DNA of 64,000 nt from DATAUD01 sp035511075 (lineage in GTDB: Bacteria; Verrucomicrobiota; Verrucomicrobiia; Limisphaerales; Palsa-1400), in NCBI GenBank assembly GCA_035511075.1, contig DATKFW010000002.1, positions 74,369-138,368 on the forward strand. Direction: 5' to 3'. Shown here piece by piece: positions 43,909 to 53,719 of the stretch. The position numbers and the translations under genes are program-made. How positions within the stretch are numbered: the first letter of the stretch is position 1; the number at the start of each line of letters is the position of its first letter. The notes beneath the pieces were generated by a model. It was not told the DNA's origin. It saw only the letters and a list, made by a program, of their open reading frames with translations, and did not search any database.

Positions 43909-45195
43909 TCAGGTTCGCAATTGCCCGTTACCGAATCCAAGCCATTTGTAAGAGGTCAGTTCTTCCAATCCCATTGGGCCGCGCGCGCCGATCTTATCAG
44001 TGCTGATGCCGATCTCGGCGCCCATGCCAAATTCTCCGCCGTCGGTGAACCGCGTCGAGGCATTCCAATAAACCGCCGCCGAATCGACTCGTGCTAAAAA
44101 CTCTCGCGCATGACTCTCGTCGCCCGTGACAATGCTGTCCGAATGGGCCGAGCCGTAATAGTTGATGTGATCAATCGCTTCGCCCACTGTATCGACGACG
44201 CGGATGTTTAAAATCAAGTCGTTGTATTCGGTGAAAAAGTCCTGGTCCGAGGCGGACTTGATCACGCTATCGGGATGCGGGAGGCTGGTTTCGAGAATTT
44301 TCCGGGAGGCATCATCCGCGCGCATCTCGACCTTCCTGTCGTTCAGACGACGTCCGATGATCGGAAGGAACGCCGGCGCGACGGACCTGTCCACAAGCAA
44401 TGTTTCCATCGAGTTGCAGACGGCTGCCCGCTGGCATTTCGCGTTGAAGACGATTTCCTCGGCCATTTTCAAGTCTGCCGCGGCATCGACGAACACGTGG
44501 CAGACCCCCTTGTAATGTTTGATCACCGGCACCTTTGAACAATCGGTCACGGCGCGAATCAAGCCTTCGCCGCCACGGGGCATGCAAAGGTCGATGTATT
44601 GCGTCAACGATAACAATTCCCTGACCGCCTCGCGGTCTGCCGTCGGGACAACCTGGATGGCGTGGCGCGGGAAGGAGGGCAGGTGGCGGACGGCGGCATC
44701 CAACATCGTTTCGGCGATGGTTTGATTGGAATGGAGCGCTTCCCGGCCGCCGCGCAAAATGACGGCGTTGCCGGATTTGAAACACAATCCGGCGGCGTCG
44801 GCGGTGACGTTGGGGCGCGATTCGTAAATGATGACGATGACGCCAATGGGCGTGGAAATTCTCTGCAAACGCAATCCGTTCGGTCGCACGCGCTCATCGA
44901 GCACGCGGCCAACCGGATCAGGCAGGGCGGCCACTTCGCGCAGACCCTGGGCCATGGCGGCGACGCGTTCGTCGTCCAGTTTCAAACGGTCAAGCATCGC
45001 GGCGGAAAGGCCGGTTTGGGCGGCGTTTTCCATATCAGTGGCATTGGCTTGTTGGATGGCGGCACGGCTTTCCTCAATGGCAGATGCCATTGCCAACAGG
45101 CAATCATTCTTCTGAGGGGTTGTCAACTGGGCCAAATGACGCGAAGCTTCCCTGGCTTGCCGGCCCAGGCGCGTCATTTGTTCTGTCAACGTCAT
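43909..45195 (-). CDS. proA: Glutamate-5-semialdehyde dehydrogenase
   Basis: 428 residues, full length. The signatures include PIGVIVIIYESRPNVTADAAGLCFKSGNAVILRGG and the active-site segment CQRAAVCNSMETLLV with the catalytic Cys; the C-terminus has RFTDGGEFGMGAEIGISTDKIGARGPMGLEELTSYKW. It reduces gamma-glutamyl phosphate to glutamate semialdehyde in proline synthesis. No proB is in the window; the upstream gene is 43 bases away on the same strand. Confidence 0.97.
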   Translation of the reverse strand: MTLTEQMTRLGRQAREASRHLAQLTTPQKNDCLLAMASAIEESRAAIQQANATDMENAAQTGLSAAMLDRLKLDDERVAAMAQGLREVAALPDPVGRVLDERVRPNGLRLQRISTPIGVIVIIYESRPNVTADAAGLCFKSGNAVILRGGREALHSNQTIAETMLDAAVRHLPSFPRHAIQVVPTADREAVRELLSLTQYIDLCMPRGGEGLIRAVTDCSKVPVIKHYKGVCHVFVDAAADLKMAEEIVFNAKCQRAAVCNSMETLLVDRSVAPAFLPIIGRRLNDRKVEMRADDASRKILETSLPHPDSVIKSASDQDFFTEYNDLILNIRVVDTVGEAIDHINYYGSAHSDSIVTGDESHAREFLARVDSAAVYWNASTRFTDGGEFGMGAEIGISTDKIGARGPMGLEELTSYKWLGFGNGQLRT

Positions 45196-45238
45196 TGCGG
45201 CAGCTTAAGCCAATTCAGGTGGGGATTCCAGTCCGGGG

Positions 45239-45970
45239 TCACTTTTCCTTGCGCGGCGACCGGCGCAGCCCGTTTTGGAGCAGGAGAACCCACACGACCG
45301 CCAGCGCTTCCCAAACGATTTTTCGCGACATCTTTGAGCAACCTTGGAAACGCTCGGTAAAGATGATCGGGATTTCGACGATTTTCATTCCCTTGCGCCA
45401 GATTTTGTGCGTCAACTCGATCTGAAAGCTGTAGCCGTTGGACCGGACAGCATCCAGATGGATCATTTGCAAGGCGCGGCGGCGGAAGCACTTGAATCCA
45501 CCAGTGGGGTCGGTAAAAGGCATGCCGGTGATAATACGGACGTAACGGGCGGCGCCGGTGCTGAGCAGGAGGCGTTTCAGCGGCCAATTGATGACGCGTA
45601 TGCCATGGCAATAACGGGAACCCAGGACCAAATCGGCATCCTGCGCCGCCTCGATGAACCGGGGAATGTCGTCGGGATTGTGGGAGAAATCGCCGTCCAT
45701 TTCCATGATGAATTCGTAATCGCGTTCCAGCGCCCAGGCGAAGCCGGCGCAATAGGCGCGGCCCAAGCCGTTTTTCTCCGCGCGATGCAGCACATGGACC
45801 GACGGGCTTTTCGCGGCCAATTCGTCCGCGATCAGCCCCGTGCCGTCGGGGGAATTATCATCCACCACCAGGAGGTCCACCGGCAAGGGTAGCTGGGAAA
45901 GACGTTGGGCCATTGAGGGAAGGTTTTCCCGCTCATTGTACGTTGGAACGATGATCAGCGTCCTGTTCAT
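45239..45970 (-). CDS. Polyprenol monophosphomannose synthase (GT2)
   Basis: 243 residues. GT-A fold glycosyltransferase family 2: IIVPTYNERENLPSM, LLVVDDNSPDGTGLIADEL and the metal-binding EMDGDFSHNP are all present, as are TGMPFTDPTGGFKCFRR and the C-terminal amphipathic region (WEALAVVWVLLLQNGLRR). The pattern is that of single-subunit Dpm1-like enzymes that transfer mannose from GDP-mannose to polyprenyl phosphate for protein or glycan mannosylation. Confidence 0.92.
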   Translation of the reverse strand: MNRTLIIVPTYNERENLPSMAQRLSQLPLPVDLLVVDDNSPDGTGLIADELAAKSPSVHVLHRAEKNGLGRAYCAGFAWALERDYEFIMEMDGDFSHNPDDIPRFIEAAQDADLVLGSRYCHGIRVINWPLKRLLLSTGAARYVRIITGMPFTDPTGGFKCFRRRALQMIHLDAVRSNGYSFQIELTHKIWRKGMKIVEIPIIFTERFQGCSKMSRKIVWEALAVVWVLLLQNGLRRSPRKEK

Positions 45971-46133
45971 GGTGCGATTAGCGCCATGAGGAGAGCCAAT
46001 TCGACCCTAAAGTTCAAGGCGCAAATCCGGCAGTGCGCCGGATTCGGCATGAAAGGAAAGCCGTAAGACAACCGCAAAGCCCACAATTTCACAAGACGCT
46101 TCGGGGCGTTTCTGATATTACCTGCCCGGGTGG

Positions 46134-46883
46134 ATGAATTATATATTGCACTATTTGAACGCGATGGTCCGAAACCCTTTGCTTGGGTTGGTCTTTCTCC
46201 TTCAACTCTGGATGTTTGTTGACGCTGTCCGGCGCGAGGAATGGCTTTGGGCGGTTCTCATTTGGGTTTTCCCCGGTTTCACGGCGCTTTGGTACTTCTT
46301 CATGGTCTATCGGGCGGCGACCTCGATAACGCAGGGTTTCGAGTTGCCGGGCGCCGGAAGCCGGCACCGCATCAAGGAACTGGAAACGTTGATTCATAAC
46401 CTCGACAAACCCCATCATTATCTTGAATTGGGCGACATTTACTTCCAAAAAGGGAACCTCGCCAAAGCCGAGGAGAATTATCGCGCGTCCCTGGCCCGCG
46501 ACCCGGATGACATCGATGCGCGCGCGCATCTGGGACAATGCCTGCTCCGTCAAAAGAAAGTCGATGAAGCCTCTCCCATTCTTTACAAGGTCTGCATCGA
46601 AAATCCCAAACACGACTACGGTTATTCGCTGATGGCGTATGCGGAGGCGCTGCAATTGCTGGGCAACGTGGACGCGGCGATTACCGTATGGAAGGAAGTG
46701 CTCAAAGACCACAGCTACGCCCGCGCCCACGTGCAATTAGGCCAGTTGTACATGGGCAACAACCAGCGGGCATTGGCAGAGGCGGAACTCAACGGAGCCA
46801 TCCATGACGACCGCCAAGCGCCGGCCTTCCAGCGCAAGCGCGACCGCTTCTGGATCCGGAAAGCCAAAGCAATTTTGCGCTGA
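46134..46883 (+). CDS. Membrane-anchored TPR protein
   Basis: 249 residues. Two N-terminal membrane helices (LLGLVFLLQLWMFVDAV; WLWAVLIWVFPGFTALWYFFMVY) of the phospholipase-D-nuclease N-terminal type are followed by three or four TPRs (HYLELGDIYFQKGNLAKAEENYRASLARDP; ARAHLGQCLLRQKKVDEASPIL; ALQLLGNVDAAITVWKEVLKDH). The stop codon directly abuts that of typA on the other strand. Function unknown. Confidence 0.8.
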   Translation: MNYILHYLNAMVRNPLLGLVFLLQLWMFVDAVRREEWLWAVLIWVFPGFTALWYFFMVYRAATSITQGFELPGAGSRHRIKELETLIHNLDKPHHYLELGDIYFQKGNLAKAEENYRASLARDPDDIDARAHLGQCLLRQKKVDEASPILYKVCIENPKHDYGYSLMAYAEALQLLGNVDAAITVWKEVLKDHSYARAHVQLGQLYMGNNQRALAEAELNGAIHDDRQAPAFQRKRDRFWIRKAKAILR

Positions 46884-48719
46884 CTAGACCAGCACCGGTT
46901 TTGGCGCGCGGGATTGAGCCGCGCGCTTGCGCTGGTTCTCATCCAGAATTTTCTTGCGCAAGCGCAGGTGTTTCGGCGTCGCTTCAACGTACTCGTCCGG
47001 CCCGATGTACTCCAGCGCACGCTCCAGCGACATTTTAAACGGCGGGTCCAGTTGGATGCCTTTGCCGTCGCCCTGGGAACGCATGTTGGTCAATCGCTTA
47101 GCTTTGCACGGATTGACCGGGATGTCGTTCTCGCGCGCGTTCTCTCCGACGATCATCCCTTTGTAAATCTTTTCGCCGGGTTCGACCATCAGCCGGCCGC
47201 GTTCCTGCACCATGTTGAGGGCGTAGGCCATCGCCTCGCCATCTTCCATGCTCACAAGCGAGCCGTTTTTGCGGGCGGAAATCTCCCCGCGGTCCGGCCC
47301 GTATTCATGGAACAAATGGCTCATCACACCCAGGCCACGCGTCATGTTAACCATGTCCGTCTCGAATCCAATCAACCCGCGCATCGGAATCAGCGCCTCA
47401 ATGGTCACCTCGTTGCCATGATGGTCCATGTTGACGATTTCCGCCTTGCGGCCGGAAAGGTTCTCCATCACGGCGCCCATCGATTCCTTGGGAATTTCCA
47501 GGAAGAGCTTTTCGATTGGCTCAAGCAGCCGGCCCTCCTGATCCTTCTGGTAAATGACTTCAGGGCGCGAAACCAGCACCTCATGGCCTTCGCGACGCAT
47601 TTGCTCCACCAAGATGGCGATTTGCATCTCGCCACGGCCGGCGACGTTGAAAATGTTCGGCGCATCGGTCTGCGCAATGCGGAGGGCGACATTGGTGCGG
47701 ATTTCCTTGGTCAACCGTTCCCAGATATGCCGCGCCGTGACCAATTTGCCATCCAATCCGGCCAGCGGGCCGTCATTTACGGCAAATTGCATCTGGATGG
47801 TCGGCGGGTCAATCGGCACAAAGGGCAAGGGCTGCCGCGTGACATTGTCCGTGATGGTTTCGCCGATGAACACGTCCTCAAAGCCCGCCACTCCCACGAC
47901 GTCTCCGGCGTGCGCCTCGGTAATTTCGATCCGTTTGAGGCCCTCAAAATGGAAAATGGCGGTGATTTTGCCCTCGGTCTTTCTGCCGTCGCCATGAAGG
48001 CAGGCCGCCGCATCGCCGATCTTTACCTTGCCGCTGTAAATCTTTCCGAATGCAATACGTCCCAGGTAATCCGAGTAATCGAGATTGGCGACGAGCATTT
48101 TGAATTCCACTCCGGCATGCGCGCGCGGGGCCGGGATATGTTTGACGATCGCGTCAAAGAGCACGGACATGTCTGTGGCCGGCTCTTTGATGTCGAGCTT
48201 GGCGTAGCCTTCCTTGGCGCTAGTATAAACGGTCGGGAAATCCAACTGTTCATCCGTGGCGTGCAGGGAGACAAAAAGATCGAACACCTCGTCGAGCACC
48301 CTGTGCGGGTTGGCGTTTTCGCGGTCGATTTTATTGATCACGACGATCGGTTTGGCGCCGGCTTCCAACGCCTTGCGCAGAACGAAGCGAGTCTGCGCCT
48401 GCGGGCCGTCGGTGGCATCGACCACCAGCAGCACGCCGTCGATCATATTCATGATGCGCTCGACTTCCCCGCCGAAATCCGCATGGCCGGGAGTGTCGAC
48501 GATGTTGATGTGATAATCCTTGTATTTGAAGGCCGCGTTCTTGGCGCGGATGGTGATGCCCTTTTCCCGTTCGAGGTCCATGGAATCCATGATGCGTTCC
48601 TCGGAGGAAATGGCTTGGTTGGCGCGAAACGTTCCCGACTGTTTGAGCAGGCAATCCACAAGGGTGGTCTTGCCATGATCAACGTGGGCGATAATTGCAA
48701 TATTACGAATATGATCCAT
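46884..48719 (-). CDS. typA: Translational GTPase TypA/BipA
   Basis: 611 residues. G1 AHVDHGKTT, G3 DTPGHADFGG and G4 NKIDREN motifs are intact, followed by domain II, the EF-G-like C-terminal domains (RPEVIYQKDQEGRLLEPIEKLFLEIP) and the TypA-specific tail (LRKKILDENQRKRAAQSR). TypA binds ribosomes and is needed for stress and low-temperature growth. Single gene with a 141-bp upstream gap. Confidence 0.98.
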   Translation of the reverse strand: MDHIRNIAIIAHVDHGKTTLVDCLLKQSGTFRANQAISSEERIMDSMDLEREKGITIRAKNAAFKYKDYHINIVDTPGHADFGGEVERIMNMIDGVLLVVDATDGPQAQTRFVLRKALEAGAKPIVVINKIDRENANPHRVLDEVFDLFVSLHATDEQLDFPTVYTSAKEGYAKLDIKEPATDMSVLFDAIVKHIPAPRAHAGVEFKMLVANLDYSDYLGRIAFGKIYSGKVKIGDAAACLHGDGRKTEGKITAIFHFEGLKRIEITEAHAGDVVGVAGFEDVFIGETITDNVTRQPLPFVPIDPPTIQMQFAVNDGPLAGLDGKLVTARHIWERLTKEIRTNVALRIAQTDAPNIFNVAGRGEMQIAILVEQMRREGHEVLVSRPEVIYQKDQEGRLLEPIEKLFLEIPKESMGAVMENLSGRKAEIVNMDHHGNEVTIEALIPMRGLIGFETDMVNMTRGLGVMSHLFHEYGPDRGEISARKNGSLVSMEDGEAMAYALNMVQERGRLMVEPGEKIYKGMIVGENARENDIPVNPCKAKRLTNMRSQGDGKGIQLDPPFKMSLERALEYIGPDEYVEATPKHLRLRKKILDENQRKRAAQSRAPKPVLV

Positions 48720-48860
48720 CTGTCGAGCCTGCTAATGTGCCTCTTTCCCGGAAAGAGTCAAGGGGACAAATGATTTGGCGCCAATCGCTTACGGAAAACG
48801 CTCGATTTTCCCCGCGCATCGGCCCCATTGACCGCATGCCTGAAGACCGAGGTTTCATCA

Positions 48861-49493
48861 TTACTTTTTGAAAAAAGGCGTTTGCTCCAACGCGTTGAAT
48901 ATGAATTGCACAGCCATCGCGGCCAGGAGCAGGCCGAACAAACGGGTGGCCAGCTTGAGCGCCAGGGGCTTGAGGTAATTTGTCCCATGCACTGCCGCCC
49001 AGAAGACCCAGTAACTTATGAAACACACGAATGGGATGGCGGCAAGCAGGACGACGACCTGACTGATCCCCTTGGCTTGGGCGAGCAAAATCAAAACCGT
49101 CGAGATGGCGCCCGGCCCGGCAAGCATCGGCACGCCCAGCGGCGTGATGGCGATGTCGTCCTTGGCCGCGCCCGCGGCGACTTCCTCGTCGGTCTCCCGC
49201 GCCGGCGAGCGCCGGGCATAAAGCATGTCCAGGGCGATTCGCAATATAAGGATACTGCCCGCCAACTGAAACGCAGGCAGTGTAATACCCATCAGCTTGA
49301 AAATTTCGTTTCCAGCCGCGGCGAAAAGCAAGAGCACACCCGCTGCCACCCAGCAAGCCAGACGCGCCATTCGCAATTTTTCCTGCGGGGTGTCGTTCGG
49401 CGTCATGGCGATGAATGCCGGCACCATCGCAATCGGGTCCAGGATCACAAATATCGAGCTGACCGCGGACAGGGTATATTCGCCCAGAGTCAT
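48861..49493 (-). CDS. MarC family integral membrane protein
   Basis: 210 residues with six membrane helices. DPIAMVPAFIAMTPNDT and ITPLGVPMLAGPGAISTVLILL are MarC-family signatures (formerly called multiple-antibiotic-resistance proteins, physiological role unclear). The gap to the next gene contains no further genes. Confidence 0.94.
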   Translation of the reverse strand: MTLGEYTLSAVSSIFVILDPIAMVPAFIAMTPNDTPQEKLRMARLACWVAAGVLLLFAAAGNEIFKLMGITLPAFQLAGSILILRIALDMLYARRSPARETDEEVAAGAAKDDIAITPLGVPMLAGPGAISTVLILLAQAKGISQVVVLLAAIPFVCFISYWVFWAAVHGTNYLKPLALKLATRLFGLLLAAMAVQFIFNALEQTPFFKK

Positions 49494-49715
49494 GTCGGGG
49501 AATACTTTTGAATGAAACGCCGGAAAAGACCATGCCGTTTTTTGGCCCGGGCAAAATCCGACAGGATTTTCGCAAGAAATGGGGCGGCGCTTCCGGCCGG
49601 GATGGGTTAAGGATACTCAGTGGTAATGTGATGGACGCGAAAACAATGATGCTAGCGGCGTTGAAATCACTTCGCGGCGCTCAGAACCGGCCGCGAAAGT
49701 TTCCGCCTCTGTAAA

Positions 49716-52244
49716 TTAGTTCTTCACCGCGTAGAACATGGTCGGCACATTGGGAGGCGGTGATGTTACCTGGGCAGGCGACACGGCGCCTGGGACTGGC
49801 GTCCACGGGCCGCCAAGGGAAGTGGCTTGCACCAAGACGCCGGACGGCCAAGTCAATGTGACCGTTTGGCCGCTACCGAAAGTGGCCTGCAGGACCGGGG
49901 TTGTTGATACGACTGCCAAGAGTCCCGCATTGTAATTGTTCAAAACCTGGGCCGGCGTCAGTACGCCGCTCATCACCCGGACCGCCGCGATGTAACCGTC
50001 AAATATATTGCCTCCACCAGTGTCGTTAGTGCCGTTGGCCTGTCCGACCTCCAGGTAGGTCTGAAAAGTGTCAAGACCACCATTGACCGGGGCGGTTTGG
50101 CCATTCGTCACGCCATCCTGATAAAGGTCCAGGTTCGTGCCGTCATAAGTGACAGCCAGATAATGCCACCCAACCGTGGGTGTGGTTAACCAAGCCGTAT
50201 CCGCACCGCCCTCGTCGGCCGTAAAGCCGGCATAAGGATTCGTGCCGTATCCGAATTCTCTTTCTTCTGCCGGCGCCGGTACACCTCCTCCAATTCCATA
50301 GCTCAACTGGACTTGTGCACCGGGGATGCTGGTGGCGTAGACCCACGCCTCCATCGTGACGGGGCCGTTTGTATTGATCTCCGCCGGGGTGAGATCCGCC
50401 GAAAACAACGCCCGGCTCGCGTCACCGCCCACATACAAGGCATTGACGGCGTACGCGCCCCAAAGCGGCGCGCCGGGGTTAATTGCATTGTTCGACACAG
50501 CGAGATCAATGACGGGGGAGCTCTTAAAGTTGCCCACGCTGGCTGCGGATGTTGACCGGTTGGTCCAAGTTGTCGCGCGGACAGCGAGGTCAGCCGATCG
50601 CAACTCCGCCACCAGGTCGCCGGCGATCTGCAGTTGCGGTCGTGGCGGAGCAGGAGTCGTCGTCAGAGTCGCTGGCGTGCTGTAGGTCACGCCGATCGAA
50701 TTGCTGGCCTCCAGTTCATATTCATTGGTGAATGCAGAGAAGTTGAGCACAGTCAGTGTCGTGTTGGTTTTTCCAGCAATGTTGGTGAAGGTAAGTCCTG
50801 AATTACTGCTGACCAACCACTGATAACTGATCGGCAGGGTGCCGGTGAACGAGGCATAAAATGTGGTGGCCGTGCCGACCTCCGCCGTAGCCGAAGAAGG
50901 ATAGGTATTTAGCTCCACCACTGGCTTGGTTGGCGCCATTATGTTCAGCGCGACTGGCGCACTAGTGACGCTTACGTCGCTGTCCAAGGTCAATACCGCT
51001 TGATATTCGATCGGCCCCGCCGGCAAATTAGCGGGCACGGCGTAAGTTGTGGCAGTGGAAGGAACGTTGCTCCATGTGATGCCGCCGGTGCCATTGTCGG
51101 TTTGCCATTGAATAGTAGTTGTGTTCACCGCACTGGGGTAAAAGCCGAGTGTGACTGTGCCTCCCTGGGTGACATTGGTGTTGTTGGGCGTGACGCTCGG
51201 AGCCGCCGGCACCAGCAGGTAAAAATTCTCGTTGCAATTGCCATTAACGACCGAGAATCTCAGAGTTTCCTGGTCGCCAGCAGCTCCCCAGGCAAGAATG
51301 TGGCCACTAAAATTGATAGCCGGACAGAAGGAGTAGATTTGCCATCCGAGACCAGGCACTGAAAAGTCGCCCATGTATTTTACTGCCTGGTCTTTGGTGC
51401 CCAACCCAGAAGTCAACACACCAATTTGACACGCATTGGCCTGAGAGCTGTTGGCGCCGTCGGAACCCCGCAGGTAGATATTATAAACACCCGCCGGATA
51501 ATGCCTCGTATAATTACCCCAGTCACCCCCATTATTAAAGCCCACGTCGAAATCCGTGGCAGATGCGGAAAGATATTGGCTCCTTGGAGTGTCGCCCGCA
51601 TTCTCAGTTTCCAATGGATTAGGGCGGTAGGCATCGTTTCCTCCGTTACTCGGATGGTAGCAATCGATATTGCTGACGGCGACCAAGGAGTAATACTCGT
51701 CGAGCGCCGTAAACGTTGGCGGCGTGCTATCATAGTACTGTCCGTCTTGGTAATCGAAATCCTCCGCTTCAAAGGTGTAATAATCGGGATTGATCGTGTC
51801 AAACTTCACGGAAGGAAGGCTGACAGAGCCGCCGGCGTCGGTCGCCGTAATCACAGCCGTATACAGGGTGTCGTTTTCCAGCGGCACGAGCACGCTTTCA
51901 TTCGTACTAGGGCCGCTGACCGACAACCCATATGTGAGTGTCAGAAAGGTTGAACTGACCCCTCCTTGTAATGTGGTGCCGGTTAAATTTACGATAAGAG
52001 CTGTGACGCCTGTCGCGGAAGTGGCTTGAAAGGTCAACTGGTTGGGGTTCGGGGCTGCGCCTTGAAACTGAACCTGACCAACAGCGAACCCATTTTGTTG
52101 GTTGGGGGCATTTGGCAGCATGACGTCCGAGATGCTTGGCTGGGCTTGGGCCGCGTTGCCGTATACGACCAAGCTGGCAGTGGCCAAACCCGCCGCGAGT
52201 GACGCCAGGAAAGTTAATGATGGGATTTTATGGTTCCTTTTCAT
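49716..52244 (-). CDS. Secreted CBM6-like/Ig/LamG domain protein
   Basis: 842 residues from the ATG at 52244; signal peptide (LASLAAGLATASLVVYGNAAQA). Domains: an N-terminal beta domain (~20-135), a CBM6-like module (FEAEDFDYQDGQYYD ... NYTRHYPAGVYNIYLRG, ~140-330), two Ig-like domains (~345-535, VTPNNTNVTQGGTVTLGFYPSA; YPSSATAEVGTATTFYASFTG), a LamG-type domain (~575-770, GPVTMEAWVYATS; WHYLAVTYDGTNLDLYQDG) and the shared C-terminal module (VLVQATSLGGPWTPVPG ... TMFYAVKN). Likely binds polysaccharide at the cell surface. Related to the protein running off the window end. A palindrome lies 122 bp upstream. Confidence 0.8.
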   Translation of the reverse strand: MKRNHKIPSLTFLASLAAGLATASLVVYGNAAQAQPSISDVMLPNAPNQQNGFAVGQVQFQGAAPNPNQLTFQATSATGVTALIVNLTGTTLQGGVSSTFLTLTYGLSVSGPSTNESVLVPLENDTLYTAVITATDAGGSVSLPSVKFDTINPDYYTFEAEDFDYQDGQYYDSTPPTFTALDEYYSLVAVSNIDCYHPSNGGNDAYRPNPLETENAGDTPRSQYLSASATDFDVGFNNGGDWGNYTRHYPAGVYNIYLRGSDGANSSQANACQIGVLTSGLGTKDQAVKYMGDFSVPGLGWQIYSFCPAINFSGHILAWGAAGDQETLRFSVVNGNCNENFYLLVPAAPSVTPNNTNVTQGGTVTLGFYPSAVNTTTIQWQTDNGTGGITWSNVPSTATTYAVPANLPAGPIEYQAVLTLDSDVSVTSAPVALNIMAPTKPVVELNTYPSSATAEVGTATTFYASFTGTLPISYQWLVSSNSGLTFTNIAGKTNTTLTVLNFSAFTNEYELEASNSIGVTYSTPATLTTTPAPPRPQLQIAGDLVAELRSADLAVRATTWTNRSTSAASVGNFKSSPVIDLAVSNNAINPGAPLWGAYAVNALYVGGDASRALFSADLTPAEINTNGPVTMEAWVYATSIPGAQVQLSYGIGGGVPAPAEEREFGYGTNPYAGFTADEGGADTAWLTTPTVGWHYLAVTYDGTNLDLYQDGVTNGQTAPVNGGLDTFQTYLEVGQANGTNDTGGGNIFDGYIAAVRVMSGVLTPAQVLNNYNAGLLAVVSTTPVLQATFGSGQTVTLTWPSGVLVQATSLGGPWTPVPGAVSPAQVTSPPPNVPTMFYAVKN

Positions 52245-52365
52245 TTGCCGCCAGTTCTTGTGCTCTGCCTGAGGGGCCAAGGGCGGATTCCCTTGGTTAA
52301 ATCCACACTTTTGTAAAGCTTCACGAAACTCTTACAAGCCTATAAAAAATCAATCTTCCCGCGCA

Positions 52366-52382
52366 ATCCCCGAAAGCGGGGA
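52366..52382 (-). promoter_or_regulatory. Palindromic operator candidate, site 1
   Basis: On the coding strand of the CBM6/LamG gene: TCCCCGCTTTCGGGGATTG. One base short of the full ATCCCC-N6-GGGGAT symmetry. The gene-proximal half matches site 2 exactly. Confidence 0.55.
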
Positions 52383-52421
52383 GCCGCAGTCTAAGGCAAC
52401 AGGCAATGGGTCCTCCCCCAC

Positions 52422-53411
52422 CTAATCAAGCCGTAGCGTGCGTCCGATAAACTTATCCAACACGGATTCAAAACCAGGGCCGCCAGGGAATGCGTGGCCG
52501 CCATTGGTCGTCATCCAATAAGTCGCGTCCGCGCCGACAGAGCGGAGCTTCTGGTAAAGGGCCTCGCCGTGGAGGCCGGGAACAATGGGATCCTTCTCTC
52601 CATCGCAAATCAACAGCGGCGGGACGTCTTTGCGCACATGGCCTATCGGGCACATCCGCGTATAGAGTGCCTGGTGCTCTGGCGTGTCGGGAGTCAATTC
52701 ATGAAAAAGAACACGCAAGCGCGGACGCGAATCATAGGGTATTTTCTCGTCGGGCCCGCGGAATGTCACTTTTCCCTCCAAGTTGGTGATCGCATCGTCG
52801 GGTCCCTGACTCCAAAACCTGACGAAATCTGTCGGTGGAATGTAGCTGAAGCAGCCGGAAACCCGGGCGCTCACACCCTCAAGGCCGGGCGTCGGACCGC
52901 CATCCTCGAAATCCTCTGGGACCATGGCCACCATGAGACTTAAGTGTCCGCCGGCCGAACCGCCCGTAACATCGATTCGATCGGGATCAATATTAAAGCG
53001 CCGGGCGTTGAGGCGGATGAACCGGATCGCATTGCGACAGTCGCGAATGTTTTCGGGGAAGCCCCCCTCTTTGCCCAAACGATACTGAATGGAGAAAATC
53101 GCGATTCCTCGGCGAACGAATATGTTGCAACCGCCGACCTCGCGGACCGCAGAAGCAGCATTTCCCCCGTACCACCAACCGCCGTGGATTTCCACGATCG
53201 CCGGCACAGGCCCGGTGGCATTCCCGGGCAAAAAAGCGTTTAGAGCCAATTCCTTGCCGGCCACGCTGCAGTACGGAATATTTAACTCGGGTATGTACTT
53301 GGGAGCTTGCGGTTCAACATTCTCAGCGGCCGAAAGAGCGAACGATACGATCACTCCAGCCAAGACAATGAAAAACCTGCAGCTCTTTTTGATTCTGGTG
53401 CCGCTGGTCAT
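52422..53411 (-). CDS. Exported alpha/beta-hydrolase (esterase, BD-FAE-like)
   Basis: 329 residues with signal peptide (FFIVLAGVIVSFALSA). The oxyanion motif HGGWWYGG, nucleophile GGSAGGHLSL and a C-terminal DGEKDPIVPGLHGEALYQKL acid plus NGGHAFPGG histidine make up a complete catalytic triad. This is the bodipy/feruloyl esterase-like group of the esterase-lipase superfamily, often involved in deacylating plant polysaccharides or antibiotics. It is separated by 177 bp from the downstream surface protein. Confidence 0.88.
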   Translation of the reverse strand: MTSGTRIKKSCRFFIVLAGVIVSFALSAAENVEPQAPKYIPELNIPYCSVAGKELALNAFLPGNATGPVPAIVEIHGGWWYGGNAASAVREVGGCNIFVRRGIAIFSIQYRLGKEGGFPENIRDCRNAIRFIRLNARRFNIDPDRIDVTGGSAGGHLSLMVAMVPEDFEDGGPTPGLEGVSARVSGCFSYIPPTDFVRFWSQGPDDAITNLEGKVTFRGPDEKIPYDSRPRLRVLFHELTPDTPEHQALYTRMCPIGHVRKDVPPLLICDGEKDPIVPGLHGEALYQKLRSVGADATYWMTTNGGHAFPGGPGFESVLDKFIGRTLRLD

Positions 53412-53719
53412 TCTTGTTCGCCGTCATTTAATCTTGCGGTCGTCCGCAGGTCAAACCCGCTTTCCGGGTCAACGCTTGTGAAAGAATCCGACAGGGCACT
53501 GACTATTAGTAAAGCTACTCGTGATGCACAGCACCAGGAGGCAAACGTGAAAAATCATTCGGATTCTTCGCTGACAAGTTCGGCGGGATTATCCCCGTTT
53601 TCGGGGATTGTGATGGGTCGAATAGGATGGCATTTTAGTGGCTAAGCAAATGTCGATTCTGCGCGGTTGGACTGTCCGCCGCAGCACGGAATGCGAACCA
53701 TACTTTGAACTAACTTTCA
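53412..53719. other. Divergent regulatory region of the esterase and a prepilin-like gene
   Basis: This 308-bp gap contains the site 2 palindrome. A 32-codon frame beginning GTG at 53547 follows a good AGGAGG site, but it runs across the palindrome and has no homology I recognise; it may be a leader peptide or chance. Confidence 0.35.
53591..53608 (+). promoter_or_regulatory. Palindromic operator candidate, site 2
   Basis: ATCCCCGTTTTCGGGGAT, a perfect 18-bp inverted repeat, followed by TG as at site 1. It is 112 bases upstream of the prepilin-like gene start. Confidence 0.6.

Noticed and set aside
53547..53645. A 32-codon frame with an AGGAGG ribosome site and GTG start
   Set aside because: No homology, and it crosses the palindrome at 53591; left as an unproven leader peptide.
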